Positions 8,827-19,149 of a stretch of 64,000 nucleotides of DNA are shown piece after piece. Each line of letters starts with the position of its first letter. Position 1 is the first letter of the stretch. The notes below the pieces were generated by a model. It searched no databases, was not told where the DNA came from, and saw only the letters and a program-made list of their open reading frames with translations. The position numbers and the translations under genes were made by a program. The DNA comes from Marinobacter lipolyticus SM19 (GTDB lineage: Bacteria; Pseudomonadota; Gammaproteobacteria; Pseudomonadales; Oleiphilaceae): positions 110,995 through 174,994 of the forward strand of contig NZ_KE007326.1 of NCBI RefSeq assembly GCF_000397065.2. The letters are read 5' to 3'.

Positions 8827-10245
8827 TCAGAACTGAAAGTACAGAAACGGTGAGAAACTTTCGGCGGACAGTTTCAGAACGGCCAGCGCAAACACCGGCA
8901 CCAGCAGCGGAGCTGCAGCGGATCGCCACCCCGATACGGGTGGACCCACGTTACGCCCTCCCAACCGGTCCCTGATCCCCATCATCGCGATCACACCGTA
9001 GGCCACGACCAGAATCGCCAGATTCAGATCACGGATGCCCTGGAGAAAGACATCGCTCAGACCAGCACCGTCAAAACTGAACATGGCACCGTAGAATCCG
9101 AAGGCTTCGGTTAACGTGCTGGCCCTGAAGGTGACCCAGCCCAGCATTACGAACAGCAAAGTCAGCGCCCATCGGAAAACCCGGAACCCGGACGGGCTGC
9201 CCGACACACCCAGCGCCCTCTCAACCGACAGCAACAGGCCGTGCCAGGCACCCCACAACAGGAACGTCCAGTTCGCGCCGTGCCAGAGCCCACCAAGCAG
9301 CATGGTCAGCAGCAGATTGCGGTAAGTTTTGACGGTGCTGTTGCGATTGCCGCCCAAGGGGATGTACAGGTAATCCCGCAGCCAGGTGGAAAGGCTGATG
9401 TGCCAACGACGCCAGAATTCGGTAATGCTCTGACTGATGTAGGGCTGGTTGAAATTTTCGGTAAACCGGAACCCCATCATCAGGCCCAGACCAATGGCCA
9501 TGTCGGAATATCCGGAGAAGTCGAAATACAGTTGTGCGGTATAGGCCAGAATACCCAGCCAGGCGTCTGCCGTACTTGGGTCAGACAAAGCAAAAGCACT
9601 GTCCGCCAATGGCGCTATCGAATCGGCAATGAAGACTTTCTTGATAAAGCCCTGCATGAACCTGACCGCACCCTCGCCGAACTTTTCCATGGTATGGGTG
9701 CGGTGGGTGAACTGATCCGCCAGGTCCTTGTAACGCAGCACCGGCCCGGCAATGAGCTGGGGAAACAGCGCGATGAACGCCGCGAAATCGATAAACCGGC
9801 GCGTCGGTTCAGTATCCCCCCGATAAACATCCACCACGTACGAAATCGCCTGGAACACGTAGAAGGAAATACCGATCGGCAGGATGATGTTCGCCATTTC
9901 CAGGGGCTGACTGCCGGCAGCAACCAGGAGGTCATTCAGACTATCAACGCCAAAATTGGCGTACTTGAAGTAAGCGAGTGTGGCCAGATCGCCGCCCACA
10001 CCGACCGCAACCCACTTGCGGGCCTGCGCGGTACCGATACCGGCCCGGTGTATTCCCAGACCGATCACGTAGTTCCAAATTGTCACCGCCACGAACAGCA
10101 ACAGGAAGTCCACCCGCCACCAGGCGTAGAACGCGTAACTACCGATCAGGATTACCAGTGAGCGGTACCTGAACGGGGTCAGGTAGTACACACCCAGAAA
10201 GGCAGGCAAGAACAGAAACAGGAAGATGTTGGATGAAAAAACCAT
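8827..10245 (-). CDS. algI: MBOAT-family O-acyltransferase AlgI
   Basis: AlgI is a polytopic inner-membrane protein of the MBOAT family that moves acetyl groups across the membrane to AlgJ/AlgX. The 472-residue product has about a dozen hydrophobic segments and the conserved GGLWHGANWTF motif with the active-site His at residue 322, the same number as in P. aeruginosa. A second MBOAT motif, FWRRWHISLSTWLRDYLY, lies at 277-294. The ATG at 10245 has a GGAGAA site located inside the algG 3' end, one base after its stop. An in-frame start at 10281 would overlap algG and lacks support. Confidence 0.95.
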   Translation of the reverse strand: MVFSSNIFLFLFLPAFLGVYYLTPFRYRSLVILIGSYAFYAWWRVDFLLLFVAVTIWNYVIGLGIHRAGIGTAQARKWVAVGVGGDLATLAYFKYANFGVDSLNDLLVAAGSQPLEMANIILPIGISFYVFQAISYVVDVYRGDTEPTRRFIDFAAFIALFPQLIAGPVLRYKDLADQFTHRTHTMEKFGEGAVRFMQGFIKKVFIADSIAPLADSAFALSDPSTADAWLGILAYTAQLYFDFSGYSDMAIGLGLMMGFRFTENFNQPYISQSITEFWRRWHISLSTWLRDYLYIPLGGNRNSTVKTYRNLLLTMLLGGLWHGANWTFLLWGAWHGLLLSVERALGVSGSPSGFRVFRWALTLLFVMLGWVTFRASTLTEAFGFYGAMFSFDGAGLSDVFLQGIRDLNLAILVVAYGVIAMMGIRDRLGGRNVGPPVSGWRSAAAPLLVPVFALAVLKLSAESFSPFLYFQF

Positions 10246-10246
10246 A

Positions 10247-11839
10247 TCAGTTCTCCGCCTGCGATACCTGCCCGGATACAACCGCCGAAGGCTCGATCCG
10301 AACCGCGCGCTTCTGGTTCAGAAGCGCATCGAATATCTGCATCTGGTATTTTCCGAGCACACCCTCGAAGTGGATGCCCACGTCAGATCTGGGGAAACGC
10401 ATTCCCACGTCGTAAAGCGCTATATACGCCGGGTTGTCTGTCGACAGCGGCCCACTGGCGTTGGACGACAGTTCTCCACCGACCACCCTCAGAGACACTT
10501 CGTATTCGTAGAAATCCTCCTTGAAGTTACGGTCAGTGGCTGACAGGTCTTTCAGCTGGCCATATATCCCCCAGGTGCCATTGAGGACAGCGACGTTGTG
10601 GTACACATCCACATTGCTGCTGTTTCTTACCCGGATGCCGTTGCGCAGATTATTCATCACGCGGTTACCCCAGAGCAGGTTGTCCGGTGACTCATAGAGC
10701 CCGATCCCATCGCCCTGATTGTCATAGGACACGTTGTTGGCCACCACGTTGTTGGAACTCTGGCGGTCCAGAACAATGCCGGACAAGCCATTTTTGTAGC
10801 TCCGGTTTCCCACGATCCAGCTGTTGTCCACCTCCCGCGATATGATGATTCCGTGCTTCTCTCTCGTGCCGTAGACCTCGTTGCCGGCAATAATCAGCCC
10901 ACTGGAATAGTCATGAGGATCAATGCCATACACGATGTTGTCGCGATAGACGTTGTTGACGATGGCCACATCTTCGGCCTCATAGCAGTAGAAGCCGTAG
11001 TAGAGATCCTCGAAGGTGGAATCGACCAGCCAGGCATGTGGCGCAGTGCGCTGCAGCCGGGCGTTGTCGTATTCGGAATACTGGGCCACGGTGAAACCGT
11101 AGGATTTACTCTGGAGATATCCCAGGTTGGCCATGGTGGTTCCGAGAATGAAGTTCTCGCTGCCACCCCACCCCACATAAAATGGCCGGAAGTTTTCTTT
11201 TTTCTGGAACGTAGCCGGCCCGTTGGCCTGCTCACGCCAGCCAATGATCTTGCTGTCTATGGCAAACAGCCAGCCGTCGTTGGCAATGAAAGCGCCACGT
11301 TCCTCGGATAATCTCAACGTCTGGTCGCGCATGACCAACGTAGCATCCTGGCGAATGGTGAGAGGCAAACGGATGATGTAAGAGCCGTCCTCATTGCGCT
11401 CCATGTATCGCCGGTCGTTCACCTGGCGATAGACATCCTCCAGGGTCACTTTGCCGCTGTTGACGAGAATGGCCTGGGGATGTGAAAACTGACGAACCAC
11501 CCACTCCCGTGCCCGGCCTTCATCTACAAAGTCGCCGAGAGCACTGATACCACCGATACGCTCCACGCTCACATCCGGTGGCGCATCCGACCTGCTTGCA
11601 AGTCTTGCTTCAACAGCATCACGGCTGTAGGCCGACGTATCCGGTAATTCCGGTTCAGGCAGGTACAGATCTTCACCAGACTTGATCTCAATGCCATAGT
11701 CGTCAATTAATGGCGCAATCGCCGGTGGCGGTTTGGCCATTCCGTTGGCGTTTGAGTTACCTGCCGCAACGCCCTGCACCGGTACGACCAGCATGGTTAT
11801 CAGCATGTACAGAACCCATTTGTATACTCGGGCTTTCAT
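10247..11839 (-). CDS. algG: Mannuronan C-5-epimerase AlgG
   Basis: AlgG converts D-mannuronate to L-guluronate within the nascent polymer in the periplasm and also helps protect polymer from AlgL. The 530-residue protein has a signal peptide (to about residue 26) and a right-handed parallel beta-helix visible as repeated NNxV/GNxxY rungs between about 270 and 430. The catalytic DPHD motif is at 307-310. It lies between algE and algI with nine- and one-base gaps. In P. aeruginosa the next gene would be algX; here it is algI. Confidence 0.95.
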   Translation of the reverse strand: MKARVYKWVLYMLITMLVVPVQGVAAGNSNANGMAKPPPAIAPLIDDYGIEIKSGEDLYLPEPELPDTSAYSRDAVEARLASRSDAPPDVSVERIGGISALGDFVDEGRAREWVVRQFSHPQAILVNSGKVTLEDVYRQVNDRRYMERNEDGSYIIRLPLTIRQDATLVMRDQTLRLSEERGAFIANDGWLFAIDSKIIGWREQANGPATFQKKENFRPFYVGWGGSENFILGTTMANLGYLQSKSYGFTVAQYSEYDNARLQRTAPHAWLVDSTFEDLYYGFYCYEAEDVAIVNNVYRDNIVYGIDPHDYSSGLIIAGNEVYGTREKHGIIISREVDNSWIVGNRSYKNGLSGIVLDRQSSNNVVANNVSYDNQGDGIGLYESPDNLLWGNRVMNNLRNGIRVRNSSNVDVYHNVAVLNGTWGIYGQLKDLSATDRNFKEDFYEYEVSLRVVGGELSSNASGPLSTDNPAYIALYDVGMRFPRSDVGIHFEGVLGKYQMQIFDALLNQKRAVRIEPSAVVSGQVSQAEN

Positions 11840-11848
11840 GGCTTCTCC

Positions 11849-13300
11849 TCAGAACCGCTTCGACAAGTCCACAACTACCCGATGCCTGGAACTATCGGCA
11901 TCATCACCGTATGCATCGCCCGGCATGAATACGCCCCCACGCAGACGAACATCAAATGCCGCCCAGGAAGTGGAAGCGCTGTCACCGTAATAACCCAACA
12001 CCAGATCCACCGACTGCCCCAGATCATCACTGGCCCCGGTAAATCCTGGCTCGACCAGGTCGGAACGAACCGTGCCCATCTCGTCACTCAGCCAGTAGCG
12101 GTGATACAAAAGATTGGCATCCCAGGCGTCCCTGTCCGATAACGCGGTATAAAACGTGAATACCTTGAGATTGCTCCACTCAGGCTGGATCGCTTCTCCA
12201 AACCGATGTACCTGGGAACGGGTACCGGTGAAACTTGAGCGGTTACTTTCGAGACTGGTTTGCTGAAAGGCATCACTGTCGCCTGGCTCCCCTCCACCGG
12301 AGCCGCCGGACGCAATCGCACCGTGAGCACCGATGACCCACCGGGGCGTATCCAGCAACTGGGCGCGCGCGCCAAGATCCGCTGCCCACCCGGAAACATC
12401 ACGTTCGCGGTCGCTGAATCCACTGGGAGCGCTGGGGTCTTCGCCGACCACGGTGTCCGTGCCATTCACTGCCGCCACGGAGGCAAAGTATTGAAAGGCA
12501 TCGTGGGAGTGCCAATCGAAATAGTTCCTGTCCGCCTGAATAGCCGTCCAGGTCAGCGAATCGGTGAAGCTATCGTTCGGAGTCAGACCACGCGCGGCGT
12601 ACTCCTCCGCCTGATCGCCGTAGCCCTGACCATGGGTAACCAGAAATCCCAGATAGTGACCTTTTCGCCATTGCCAGCGCGTATTGGCAAAGATGCGACC
12701 AATATCCTGCTCATCGTCCTGAAGCTCATTGTTATCAGTCCGCAACTCGGCAAGCTTCTGAGCAACGCCCACAGTGGTGTCCAGCAAAGAGGTATCAAAA
12801 ATCCAGCGGACAAGGGTGATGTCGTCATCCCACCACATACCGGTGTCTTCTTTCAGACGCTCGCGACCGAAGCGAATCGACTCCCCCGGATAGTCGCTGA
12901 GCCCGTTGTAATCCAGCCAGGCTTCCCGTAGCGCAAAAAAACCGTCGGTACTGGTACCGCCAATCTCGTCGCTGACGTCTACCTGCCCAGTTGCCCCGAA
13001 AGCCTGGAGAAGCAGTTTGGAGCGCCAATGCGGCGATAACTGCCAGACCCACTCCGGCTTGATATCTATACCGGCCTCGTCAGATTTGGCATCACCATTC
13101 GCCCCTAATCCGAGTCGACGGTCGCCTTCACTGATCAGGCTGAGCTTGGATCTCACATTCTGCTCAATCAGCCTCGGATACGCCTGGCTCTCCTCGCCGT
13201 CTCCGGTTGACTGCGCCATGGCTGGCCCAGCGCTTACCGAAGCCAGACAACTGAAAGAGAGTGCAAAACGAGTTAATCGATAGTTCTTCATAAGCTGCAT
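11849..13300 (-). CDS. algE: Alginate outer-membrane export porin AlgE
   Basis: AlgE is the outer-membrane beta-barrel through which alginate leaves the cell, partnered by lipoprotein AlgK. The 483-residue product has a signal peptide (cleavage probably after AMA, about residue 29), alternating amphipathic strands throughout and a C-terminal Phe, the usual barrel-assembly signal. The ATG at 13300 has AGGAGG nine bases upstream; a second ATG three codons in is less well placed. It is separated from algK by five bases. Confidence 0.92.
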   Translation of the reverse strand: MQLMKNYRLTRFALSFSCLASVSAGPAMAQSTGDGEESQAYPRLIEQNVRSKLSLISEGDRRLGLGANGDAKSDEAGIDIKPEWVWQLSPHWRSKLLLQAFGATGQVDVSDEIGGTSTDGFFALREAWLDYNGLSDYPGESIRFGRERLKEDTGMWWDDDITLVRWIFDTSLLDTTVGVAQKLAELRTDNNELQDDEQDIGRIFANTRWQWRKGHYLGFLVTHGQGYGDQAEEYAARGLTPNDSFTDSLTWTAIQADRNYFDWHSHDAFQYFASVAAVNGTDTVVGEDPSAPSGFSDRERDVSGWAADLGARAQLLDTPRWVIGAHGAIASGGSGGGEPGDSDAFQQTSLESNRSSFTGTRSQVHRFGEAIQPEWSNLKVFTFYTALSDRDAWDANLLYHRYWLSDEMGTVRSDLVEPGFTGASDDLGQSVDLVLGYYGDSASTSWAAFDVRLRGGVFMPGDAYGDDADSSRHRVVVDLSKRF

Positions 13301-13305
13301 TGAGC

Positions 13306-14682
13306 TTATCCTCCTTGTTCCGTGGTCTGTGCCGGACCGAACGCACCTTTGGCGAACATCTGGCGACGGGCGGCACGCTCTTGTTTGTAAAGAGCCTTGG
13401 CTTTCATCCTGGTGTGCTCCGGCACTGATAAAACCATCTCCACCATCAGCTCTCTGGCGCGCTCAACCCCGCCGTCCAGAGCCAGTTGTGCAAAACTCCA
13501 TGCATAGAGCCGGTTCACCTCGATGCCCTTGGCCTCCCAATAGAGTTCAGCAAGCGCGTAATCGGCCTTCGGGAAGCCTCTGCGAGCAGCCGTCAGGAGG
13601 TGGTGTTTTGCTTTCTCCGGATCCGGTTCTCCGAGGTATCCACGCTTGTAGATGCGTCCAAGCAGGTACTCCGCAGATGGGTATTTTTCGCGCACTTCCA
13701 TCGCGTAGCGGACCGCTTTTTCCGGGTCTGCCGGCACGATGCGGCCCCGCTCATAGGCTCGGGCCAAAGAAAGCGACGCTTTCAGGTCACCGTTGTCCCG
13801 CGCCTGCTGCAGCATCTGAATCACCACCTCCGGTTCCGCGAGGTAGTTGTTTTCCATAATCAGCTTGGCGCGGGCGGTCAGTGCGGGCACATAACCCGGA
13901 GTCAACATGAGATAAAGCTCGTTGGTGGTGGCGACCTGCTTCTGTGGAGATTCGTCATCCGACAGCCAGCGAGCGAACAGATACAGGTCGCGATCTTCGA
14001 TGGTGCCTTGCTCCCAGGCTTGCCTGGCACGACCAACCAGTGTCTCGAAATCCTCGTTCCGGCCCTCAGCCAGATATACCCTGGCCAACAGTTGAAAACA
14101 TTCCGGCTGGGCCTCTGCAATGGGTACACACAAACTTTCAATTTCGTCCGTGCGATTCTCGAACTGGCCGCTTAATACGTAGTAGCGGGCCAGCGCGATA
14201 TCGCCTTTCGGGTCACCGGCGGCGCGAGCCTGCTTGATTAACTCAACAGGCTTGCCATTGGGGAACTCTTTGGGAAAATTCATGTACAGGTTGATCAAAG
14301 GAATCAACGCGGTCTTATCACCTTCCGCGAGTGCTCTCCGGAGGTAGCGAGCACCATTGGCCCGCTGCTCCGGGGTATCGCCTTCCCGTGCGTTCATCTT
14401 GCCTATCCGGATGGACGCCCTGTCGCTGCCCTGCTCGGCAGCCTTTTGATACCATTCCAGCGCCTTCTGACGCGCCGCCGGAGTATCCTGATCGGCATAC
14501 AGATCCCCCAGTTCAACCTGGGCATCCGCCAGGCCAAACCTTGCAAGCTCTTCCAGCTGCGACCGGGCGTCCTCCACGTTACCAGCAGCCGCCGCTTTCT
14601 CGGCCCGCTCTATGTCGGGGAGGTTGCCACAACCGGAAAGACCCAGGCTGAACAGACCGACAATGCACGCTACTCGAATCAT
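13306..14682 (-). CDS. algK: Alginate secretion lipoprotein AlgK (Sel1/TPR repeats)
   Basis: AlgK is an outer-membrane lipoprotein scaffold that localises AlgE and links it to the periplasmic Alg proteins. The 458-residue product starts with a lipoprotein signal ending LSGC (lipidated Cys18). It then consists of Sel1-like TPR repeats, visible as recurring A-x-x-x-L-G-x-x-Y patterns such as QVELGDLYADQ, EYLLGRIYKRG and DYALAELYWEA. It is 14 bp downstream of alg44 and 5 bp upstream of algE. Confidence 0.92.
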   Translation of the reverse strand: MIRVACIVGLFSLGLSGCGNLPDIERAEKAAAAGNVEDARSQLEELARFGLADAQVELGDLYADQDTPAARQKALEWYQKAAEQGSDRASIRIGKMNAREGDTPEQRANGARYLRRALAEGDKTALIPLINLYMNFPKEFPNGKPVELIKQARAAGDPKGDIALARYYVLSGQFENRTDEIESLCVPIAEAQPECFQLLARVYLAEGRNEDFETLVGRARQAWEQGTIEDRDLYLFARWLSDDESPQKQVATTNELYLMLTPGYVPALTARAKLIMENNYLAEPEVVIQMLQQARDNGDLKASLSLARAYERGRIVPADPEKAVRYAMEVREKYPSAEYLLGRIYKRGYLGEPDPEKAKHHLLTAARRGFPKADYALAELYWEAKGIEVNRLYAWSFAQLALDGGVERARELMVEMVLSVPEHTRMKAKALYKQERAARRQMFAKGAFGPAQTTEQGG

Positions 14683-14696
14683 CCCTTGTTACTCCC

Positions 14697-15866
14697 TCAG
14701 CTTTCCGAGAACCGGTCTACGACCTTCTGCAGACTCGGCATGCGGAACTGGTCAACTCTGACCCCGATGGGGCGTCCGATTGCCTCGATCGGCAGAGGTT
14801 CGGCCGATTCAATGGACGCACTGATAACGTCAATCGGCCCGCCCTGAGCCTGGGAGTTCACATACAGGGACGTAATCCGCCCGGCCTGCTCCCTGCCATT
14901 GGGAAGGCGCAACGTTACCTGCTGCCCTTCTTCCAGCTTCTCGCCCTGATCAAACTGGAAATTGGCAATAATGTGCGCGGACGAATCCATGGGAGCCATC
15001 ACCGCAAGCTGCTCCCCTTTACTCATGTATTGGTTCTCCGCCGGCCTCAGGTTTACGACCTTGCAATCACAGGGACTGGTGAGCGTTCCCCGAACGCGTT
15101 GGTCCAGTAATTCCTCAATCTGACCGACGCTATAGCTGCCCTCGCCAACCAGATCGTTCACGTACGACATCATTGGCGCATCGAAGGTCGCAATCGTCTC
15201 ACCTGCCTTGACCTCCTGCCCGGGCTTGACCAGGGTCGTCACCTTGGCGTCTTTGGGAATGCGTACCGGGATCTGTTCGGAGGCCACCATGGCCGATTCG
15301 GCCTTGGTGACGAAGTAGATATCCCACAACTCCGACGCGACGAAGCTGATGGCGGATAAGCCGGCAAGCATCACAACAAGGCTTCCGAACATGGCCCGGA
15401 CCTTGCCAAAGAACCCGAGGTCATTGCTGCCCTTGCTCTTTCGTGCCTTGGTGAAGTTTTCACGGGACAGGGTGTTAAGCACATCACCCGCTGAAACTAC
15501 TTCCCCGCTGAGAAATGCAGTAATGAGGTATCGCAGGACCGAAACTTCCCGTGCTCCGAGATCCTGAAATTCACAACCACAGCGGTCACTCGCCGGATCG
15601 AAACTTCGCGGTACAAAGTTCACGTCGACGGCAAAATCGAAGCCGTCCACTTTGAATACCAGGCGACCGTTGTATAGCCTGCGCTGACGCAGCGATTCCA
15701 GTCCGGTGTTCACACTGAAGCCGCCCGCAGACACATCAGCCACCGGAAATTTCTGTGTCGTACCATCGAGATTCATAAACAGCTTGGCCGGAATTTTGAC
15801 CCGGGCATACTGTCGTTGTGCTTCAGATTCATGGACAAATTGGGGTGCAACTGCTGCCGTATTCAT
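14697..15866 (-). CDS. alg44: Alginate polymerase co-receptor Alg44 (PilZ domain)
   Basis: Alg44 binds c-di-GMP in the cytoplasm and activates Alg8; its periplasmic part resembles membrane-fusion proteins. The 389-residue product has an N-terminal PilZ domain with both ligand motifs intact: RQYAR (Arg18, Arg22) and DVSAGG (Asp44, Ser46, Gly49). There is one membrane segment at about 165-188 and a HlyD-like periplasmic region with lipoyl-type repeats (PGQEVKAGETIATF, SKGEQLAVM). Because the ligand residues are intact, c-di-GMP control is expected. It ends 14 bp before algK. Confidence 0.94.
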   Translation of the reverse strand: MNTAAVAPQFVHESEAQRQYARVKIPAKLFMNLDGTTQKFPVADVSAGGFSVNTGLESLRQRRLYNGRLVFKVDGFDFAVDVNFVPRSFDPASDRCGCEFQDLGAREVSVLRYLITAFLSGEVVSAGDVLNTLSRENFTKARKSKGSNDLGFFGKVRAMFGSLVVMLAGLSAISFVASELWDIYFVTKAESAMVASEQIPVRIPKDAKVTTLVKPGQEVKAGETIATFDAPMMSYVNDLVGEGSYSVGQIEELLDQRVRGTLTSPCDCKVVNLRPAENQYMSKGEQLAVMAPMDSSAHIIANFQFDQGEKLEEGQQVTLRLPNGREQAGRITSLYVNSQAQGGPIDVISASIESAEPLPIEAIGRPIGVRVDQFRMPSLQKVVDRFSES

Positions 15867-15929
15867 TGCTTTAGCCCTTGTGTTTATTCGATCGATAATT
15901 GATGTACATCTGTAAAATCTCCGCTTCCG

Positions 15930-17414
15930 CTAAACCAGCTTCATAACAAGCGCCAGAAAGATGCTGCCCGCGGATAACGTCATGATCCTTGATGACCATC
16001 GGTTCATGCGTTGCTGGAAGGACGCGTTGTCGGCGCTGAATCGGGTCTTCTGTCGCGTCCACGACTGTCGATCGAGTCGGAAAAAGACGTAGATCTTCAC
16101 CAGAGACCCAAAGATCTGGTTGAAATACAGAATGCATGGATAGGTCGGCCCAACAGAATGTCCGGTCGCAATGAGCAACATCGTCAGCAACAAACGGGTG
16201 AGCCCGATCCACAACAGATAGGCAACCAACACAATGCCCGTGTACTTGATGGCTGCGACTATGGCCGCGGTCAGCCCCAGAATGCTGGTCCACATCGAAA
16301 TGCGCTGATCAAACAGCACGTACCAGGTGAACCATCCAAGGCGCCGTGGGCCGAGCTTGGTGGCCCTTGAGTTCTGCCGCAGTGAGTTGCCGTACCATCG
16401 AAACATCAACTGACGAGCGGAGCGGATAAAACTCGGATCAGGTGGATGCTCTACCGTGCGAATAGCGGCATCCGGTACATAGAACGTGTCGTACCCCAGG
16501 CGCATCATGCTGTACCAGCTGGACTTGTCGTCACCGGTCAGGAAGCGGAACTCACCCAGCCGCCAATGCTTCAGGGAGTCGTACTCCACATCGCTGATGA
16601 ATTCCGGTCGAGTGACGACACTGGCCCGGAACACCGACATCCGGCCGGTCAGGGTCAGCACCCGATAAGACAGTCCCATGGAGCACATATTCATGTGCCG
16701 CTGGGCAAATCTCAGCTTGTGCCACTCCGACATCAGGTAACTGCCGCGCACCTCACAAAACTCGTTGGTGGTAAGCGCGCCAATATTTGGCATCAACCTG
16801 AAATAGGGGGCAGTTTTACGAACCACGCCAGGCTCGAGAACAGTGTCGCCATCTACCACGGCCACCACGGCATTTTCATCCGGCAGATCCCGTGAAATCG
16901 CCCGAAATCCAAAGGCCAGGCCGTCACGTTTACCAGTGCCGGGGATACGCACGATCTTTAATTTGATGTGCCCCGGAGGGTCCAGCTTTCGCCACATGGC
17001 TCGCATGAGCATTTCATCGGAGAGCTCAACCACGGATGCCACAACGGTGGTCGGCCAACCACACTCCATCGCTTCCCGAATAATCGAGTCGTATACCATT
17101 GCGGTTGTGCCCGCATCGATTCGAAAACTGGTCACCATCAGGTAGACATGAGATGGCGCGGCGGACTCTCCCAATCTCTCGGCCTCGCGTCGAAACCGTG
17201 GATACGCCCATTTAAGGAAATACATCGCACGCACAAAGTGCGTGAGACCAACGGAGTAACGCCAGATACCGATCACCCCGACGACCAGAAGGAAGTGGAC
17301 GCCGCCTCGAACCGTATACGTCGTGGGCAGGGAGACCGCCAACGCTCCAAGAGCAGCCAGGAACAGTAGCCAACCGCCCGTTCTGGACATTATGTTGTCT
17401 GAGATATAAGACAT
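15930..17414 (-). CDS. alg8: Alginate synthase glycosyltransferase Alg8
   Basis: Alg8 is the inner-membrane GT2-family polymerase that builds polymannuronate from GDP-mannuronate. The 494-residue product has two N-terminal membrane segments, a cytosolic GT domain with DGD (188-190), the TGDD acceptor/base motif, and a Q-x-x-x-x-W-type motif (QLMFRW). At least three C-terminal membrane helices follow. It sits 93 bp after algD and 63 bp before alg44. Confidence 0.94.
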   Translation of the reverse strand: MSYISDNIMSRTGGWLLFLAALGALAVSLPTTYTVRGGVHFLLVVGVIGIWRYSVGLTHFVRAMYFLKWAYPRFRREAERLGESAAPSHVYLMVTSFRIDAGTTAMVYDSIIREAMECGWPTTVVASVVELSDEMLMRAMWRKLDPPGHIKLKIVRIPGTGKRDGLAFGFRAISRDLPDENAVVAVVDGDTVLEPGVVRKTAPYFRLMPNIGALTTNEFCEVRGSYLMSEWHKLRFAQRHMNMCSMGLSYRVLTLTGRMSVFRASVVTRPEFISDVEYDSLKHWRLGEFRFLTGDDKSSWYSMMRLGYDTFYVPDAAIRTVEHPPDPSFIRSARQLMFRWYGNSLRQNSRATKLGPRRLGWFTWYVLFDQRISMWTSILGLTAAIVAAIKYTGIVLVAYLLWIGLTRLLLTMLLIATGHSVGPTYPCILYFNQIFGSLVKIYVFFRLDRQSWTRQKTRFSADNASFQQRMNRWSSRIMTLSAGSIFLALVMKLV

Positions 17415-17507
17415 GCCGTACGTCCCTGAATTAACGTTCCGTGCATTTTCTGGTTATGAGGCCCTGACCCGAAAAAGACTGCCAGGACCTCATTCCCGGG
17501 TTCAGGT

Positions 17508-18818
17508 TCACCAACAGATGCCTTCCAACACCTCGGTGCTTGTGGATTTCATGAATCCCACAAGGTCTATCACCCGCTTGCCTTCCGGAACTTCCGAAAT
17601 GACCGTCTCGAATAGCTCATCGTTGTTGCCGACCACGATCACGTCGCCATGATCAATCACGCCACGTAAATCGCTGTGCATCAGGTTCGACAGGTGCGGT
17701 ATTTTCTGGTTGATGTATTCGCGGTTAGCGCCGTGGGTTCTGGCGTAATCCACGTTACGGTCGAAGATCTGCAAGTCGTATCCCTTACCAATCAGCATCT
17801 CGGCGAGTTCCACCAATGGGCTCTCACGAAGGTCATCGGTGTTGGACTTGAAGCTCAGGCCCAGCATGCTGACCTTGCGGCAGCCATAGCTGGTGAGGAT
17901 CTTGAATGCGTGGGCAACCTGCTCATTGTTGCTACTCATGATCGAGCTCAACAGCGGGTGCTTCACGTCCATTTGATTGGCACGATAGGTCAGCGCCCGC
18001 ACGTCTTTTGGCAGGCATGAACCACCGAAGGCGAAGCCCGGACGCATGTAGTAGCGTGAGATGTTCAGCTTCTTGTCCTGGCAGACAACGTCCATGACAT
18101 CGCGGCCGTCCACGCCCATCGATTTGGCAATATTGCCGATCTCGTTGGCGAAGCTGACTTTGGTCGCGTGCCAGATGTTGCAGGTGTATTTGATCATCTC
18201 CGCAACCTCGATGGGTTTGCGGATGATCGGCGCGTCAAGGTCTGCGTATAGCCGCGCCAGCAAATCACCGGATCGCTCATCGAGCTCGCCAATGACTGTC
18301 ATGGGCGGGTGGTCATAATCCTTGATGGCGGTACTCTCCCGAAGGAACTCCGGGTTAACACAAACACCAAAATCGACACCGGCGCGTTTTCCAGAGGCCT
18401 TCTCCAGTGCCGGGATCACCACTTCACGCACCGTTCCGGGCAGAACCGTGCTCCGAACAGCCACCAGGTGCCAGTCCCCCTTATCCCTCAAGGCAGCGCC
18501 GATATCTCCGCACACCTTTTCCACGAACTGAAGATCGAGATCACCATTGGGCTTACTGGGTGTGCCCACACAGATCATCGAGAGCTCACTCTCCTGAACC
18601 GCCACGTGGCCATCCGTCACGCCGTTGATAAAGCCGTTCTCACGACCGGCCCGGAGTAACTCCTCCAGTCCGGGTTCCACAATCGGTGACCTGCCGCTGT
18701 TTATCAGATCGATCTTGACGGAAGAGACATCCACACCAACAACGTGATGACCACGCTGGGCAAGACTGGCAGTACACACAGCCCCGACGTAACCCAAACC
18801 AAAAATACTGACTCTCAT
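17508..18818 (-). CDS. algD: GDP-mannose 6-dehydrogenase AlgD
   Basis: AlgD oxidises GDP-mannose to GDP-mannuronate with two NAD+, the committed and usually rate-limiting step of alginate synthesis. The 436-residue product is the same length as P. aeruginosa AlgD. It opens with the Rossmann motif VSIFGLGYVG and has the catalytic Cys268 in GGSCLPKD. The ATG at 18818 with GGGAG eight bases upstream is preferred over an in-frame ATG at 18902. It is the first gene of the operon, below a long AT-rich regulatory region. Confidence 0.96.
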   Translation of the reverse strand: MRVSIFGLGYVGAVCTASLAQRGHHVVGVDVSSVKIDLINSGRSPIVEPGLEELLRAGRENGFINGVTDGHVAVQESELSMICVGTPSKPNGDLDLQFVEKVCGDIGAALRDKGDWHLVAVRSTVLPGTVREVVIPALEKASGKRAGVDFGVCVNPEFLRESTAIKDYDHPPMTVIGELDERSGDLLARLYADLDAPIIRKPIEVAEMIKYTCNIWHATKVSFANEIGNIAKSMGVDGRDVMDVVCQDKKLNISRYYMRPGFAFGGSCLPKDVRALTYRANQMDVKHPLLSSIMSSNNEQVAHAFKILTSYGCRKVSMLGLSFKSNTDDLRESPLVELAEMLIGKGYDLQIFDRNVDYARTHGANREYINQKIPHLSNLMHSDLRGVIDHGDVIVVGNNDELFETVISEVPEGKRVIDLVGFMKSTSTEVLEGICW

Positions 18819-18840
18819 TTCATTAGCTCCCTGACTGTCA

Positions 18841-18859
18841 TCCAGCGAATCCTGCTGGA
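18841..18859 (-). promoter_or_regulatory. Hairpin in algD leader
   Basis: TCCAGC at 18841-18846 pairs with GCTGGA at 18854-18859 across a 7-nt loop, 22 bp upstream of the algD start and just 5' of its ribosome site. It could affect mRNA stability or translation of algD. No experimental link is implied. Confidence 0.35.
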
Positions 18860-19130
18860 GAACCGTTTTAAACCCGATTATTAATAAACCGAAAGAAATC
18901 ATTAGGTGTCAGAAATCAAACCTGCCAACAAATCACCGTTAGCCTGACCCACTTCACCTGACCTTCCAGTGTGGTTTTGGAGAACACGGTCGCGGACAAA
19001 TAATTCAGAAAGGACTCAAAGCGTCCGCTGCGTCTCAACAACCAGAACGCTATCGCAACAAAACGTTAAATGCCGCTTACAAAAAGATAATCACAAATAT
19101 CAAAAACCAAGACATGTCTTTTTGAGAGGT

Positions 19131-19149
19131 GTGCAAAAAAATATTGCAC
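19131..19149. promoter_or_regulatory. Inverted repeat, possible operator
   Basis: GTGCAA and TTGCAC form perfect 6-bp arms around a 7-bp A/T spacer. It lies about 310 bp upstream of algD in the most AT-rich part of the region. This is a plausible binding site for a dimeric regulator; the protein is unknown. Confidence 0.35.

Noticed and set aside
18901..18960. A possible sigma-70 promoter for algD (TTGGCA with a weak -10 about 17 bases on).
   Set aside because: The -10 matches poorly and the site cannot be told from background in AT-rich DNA.
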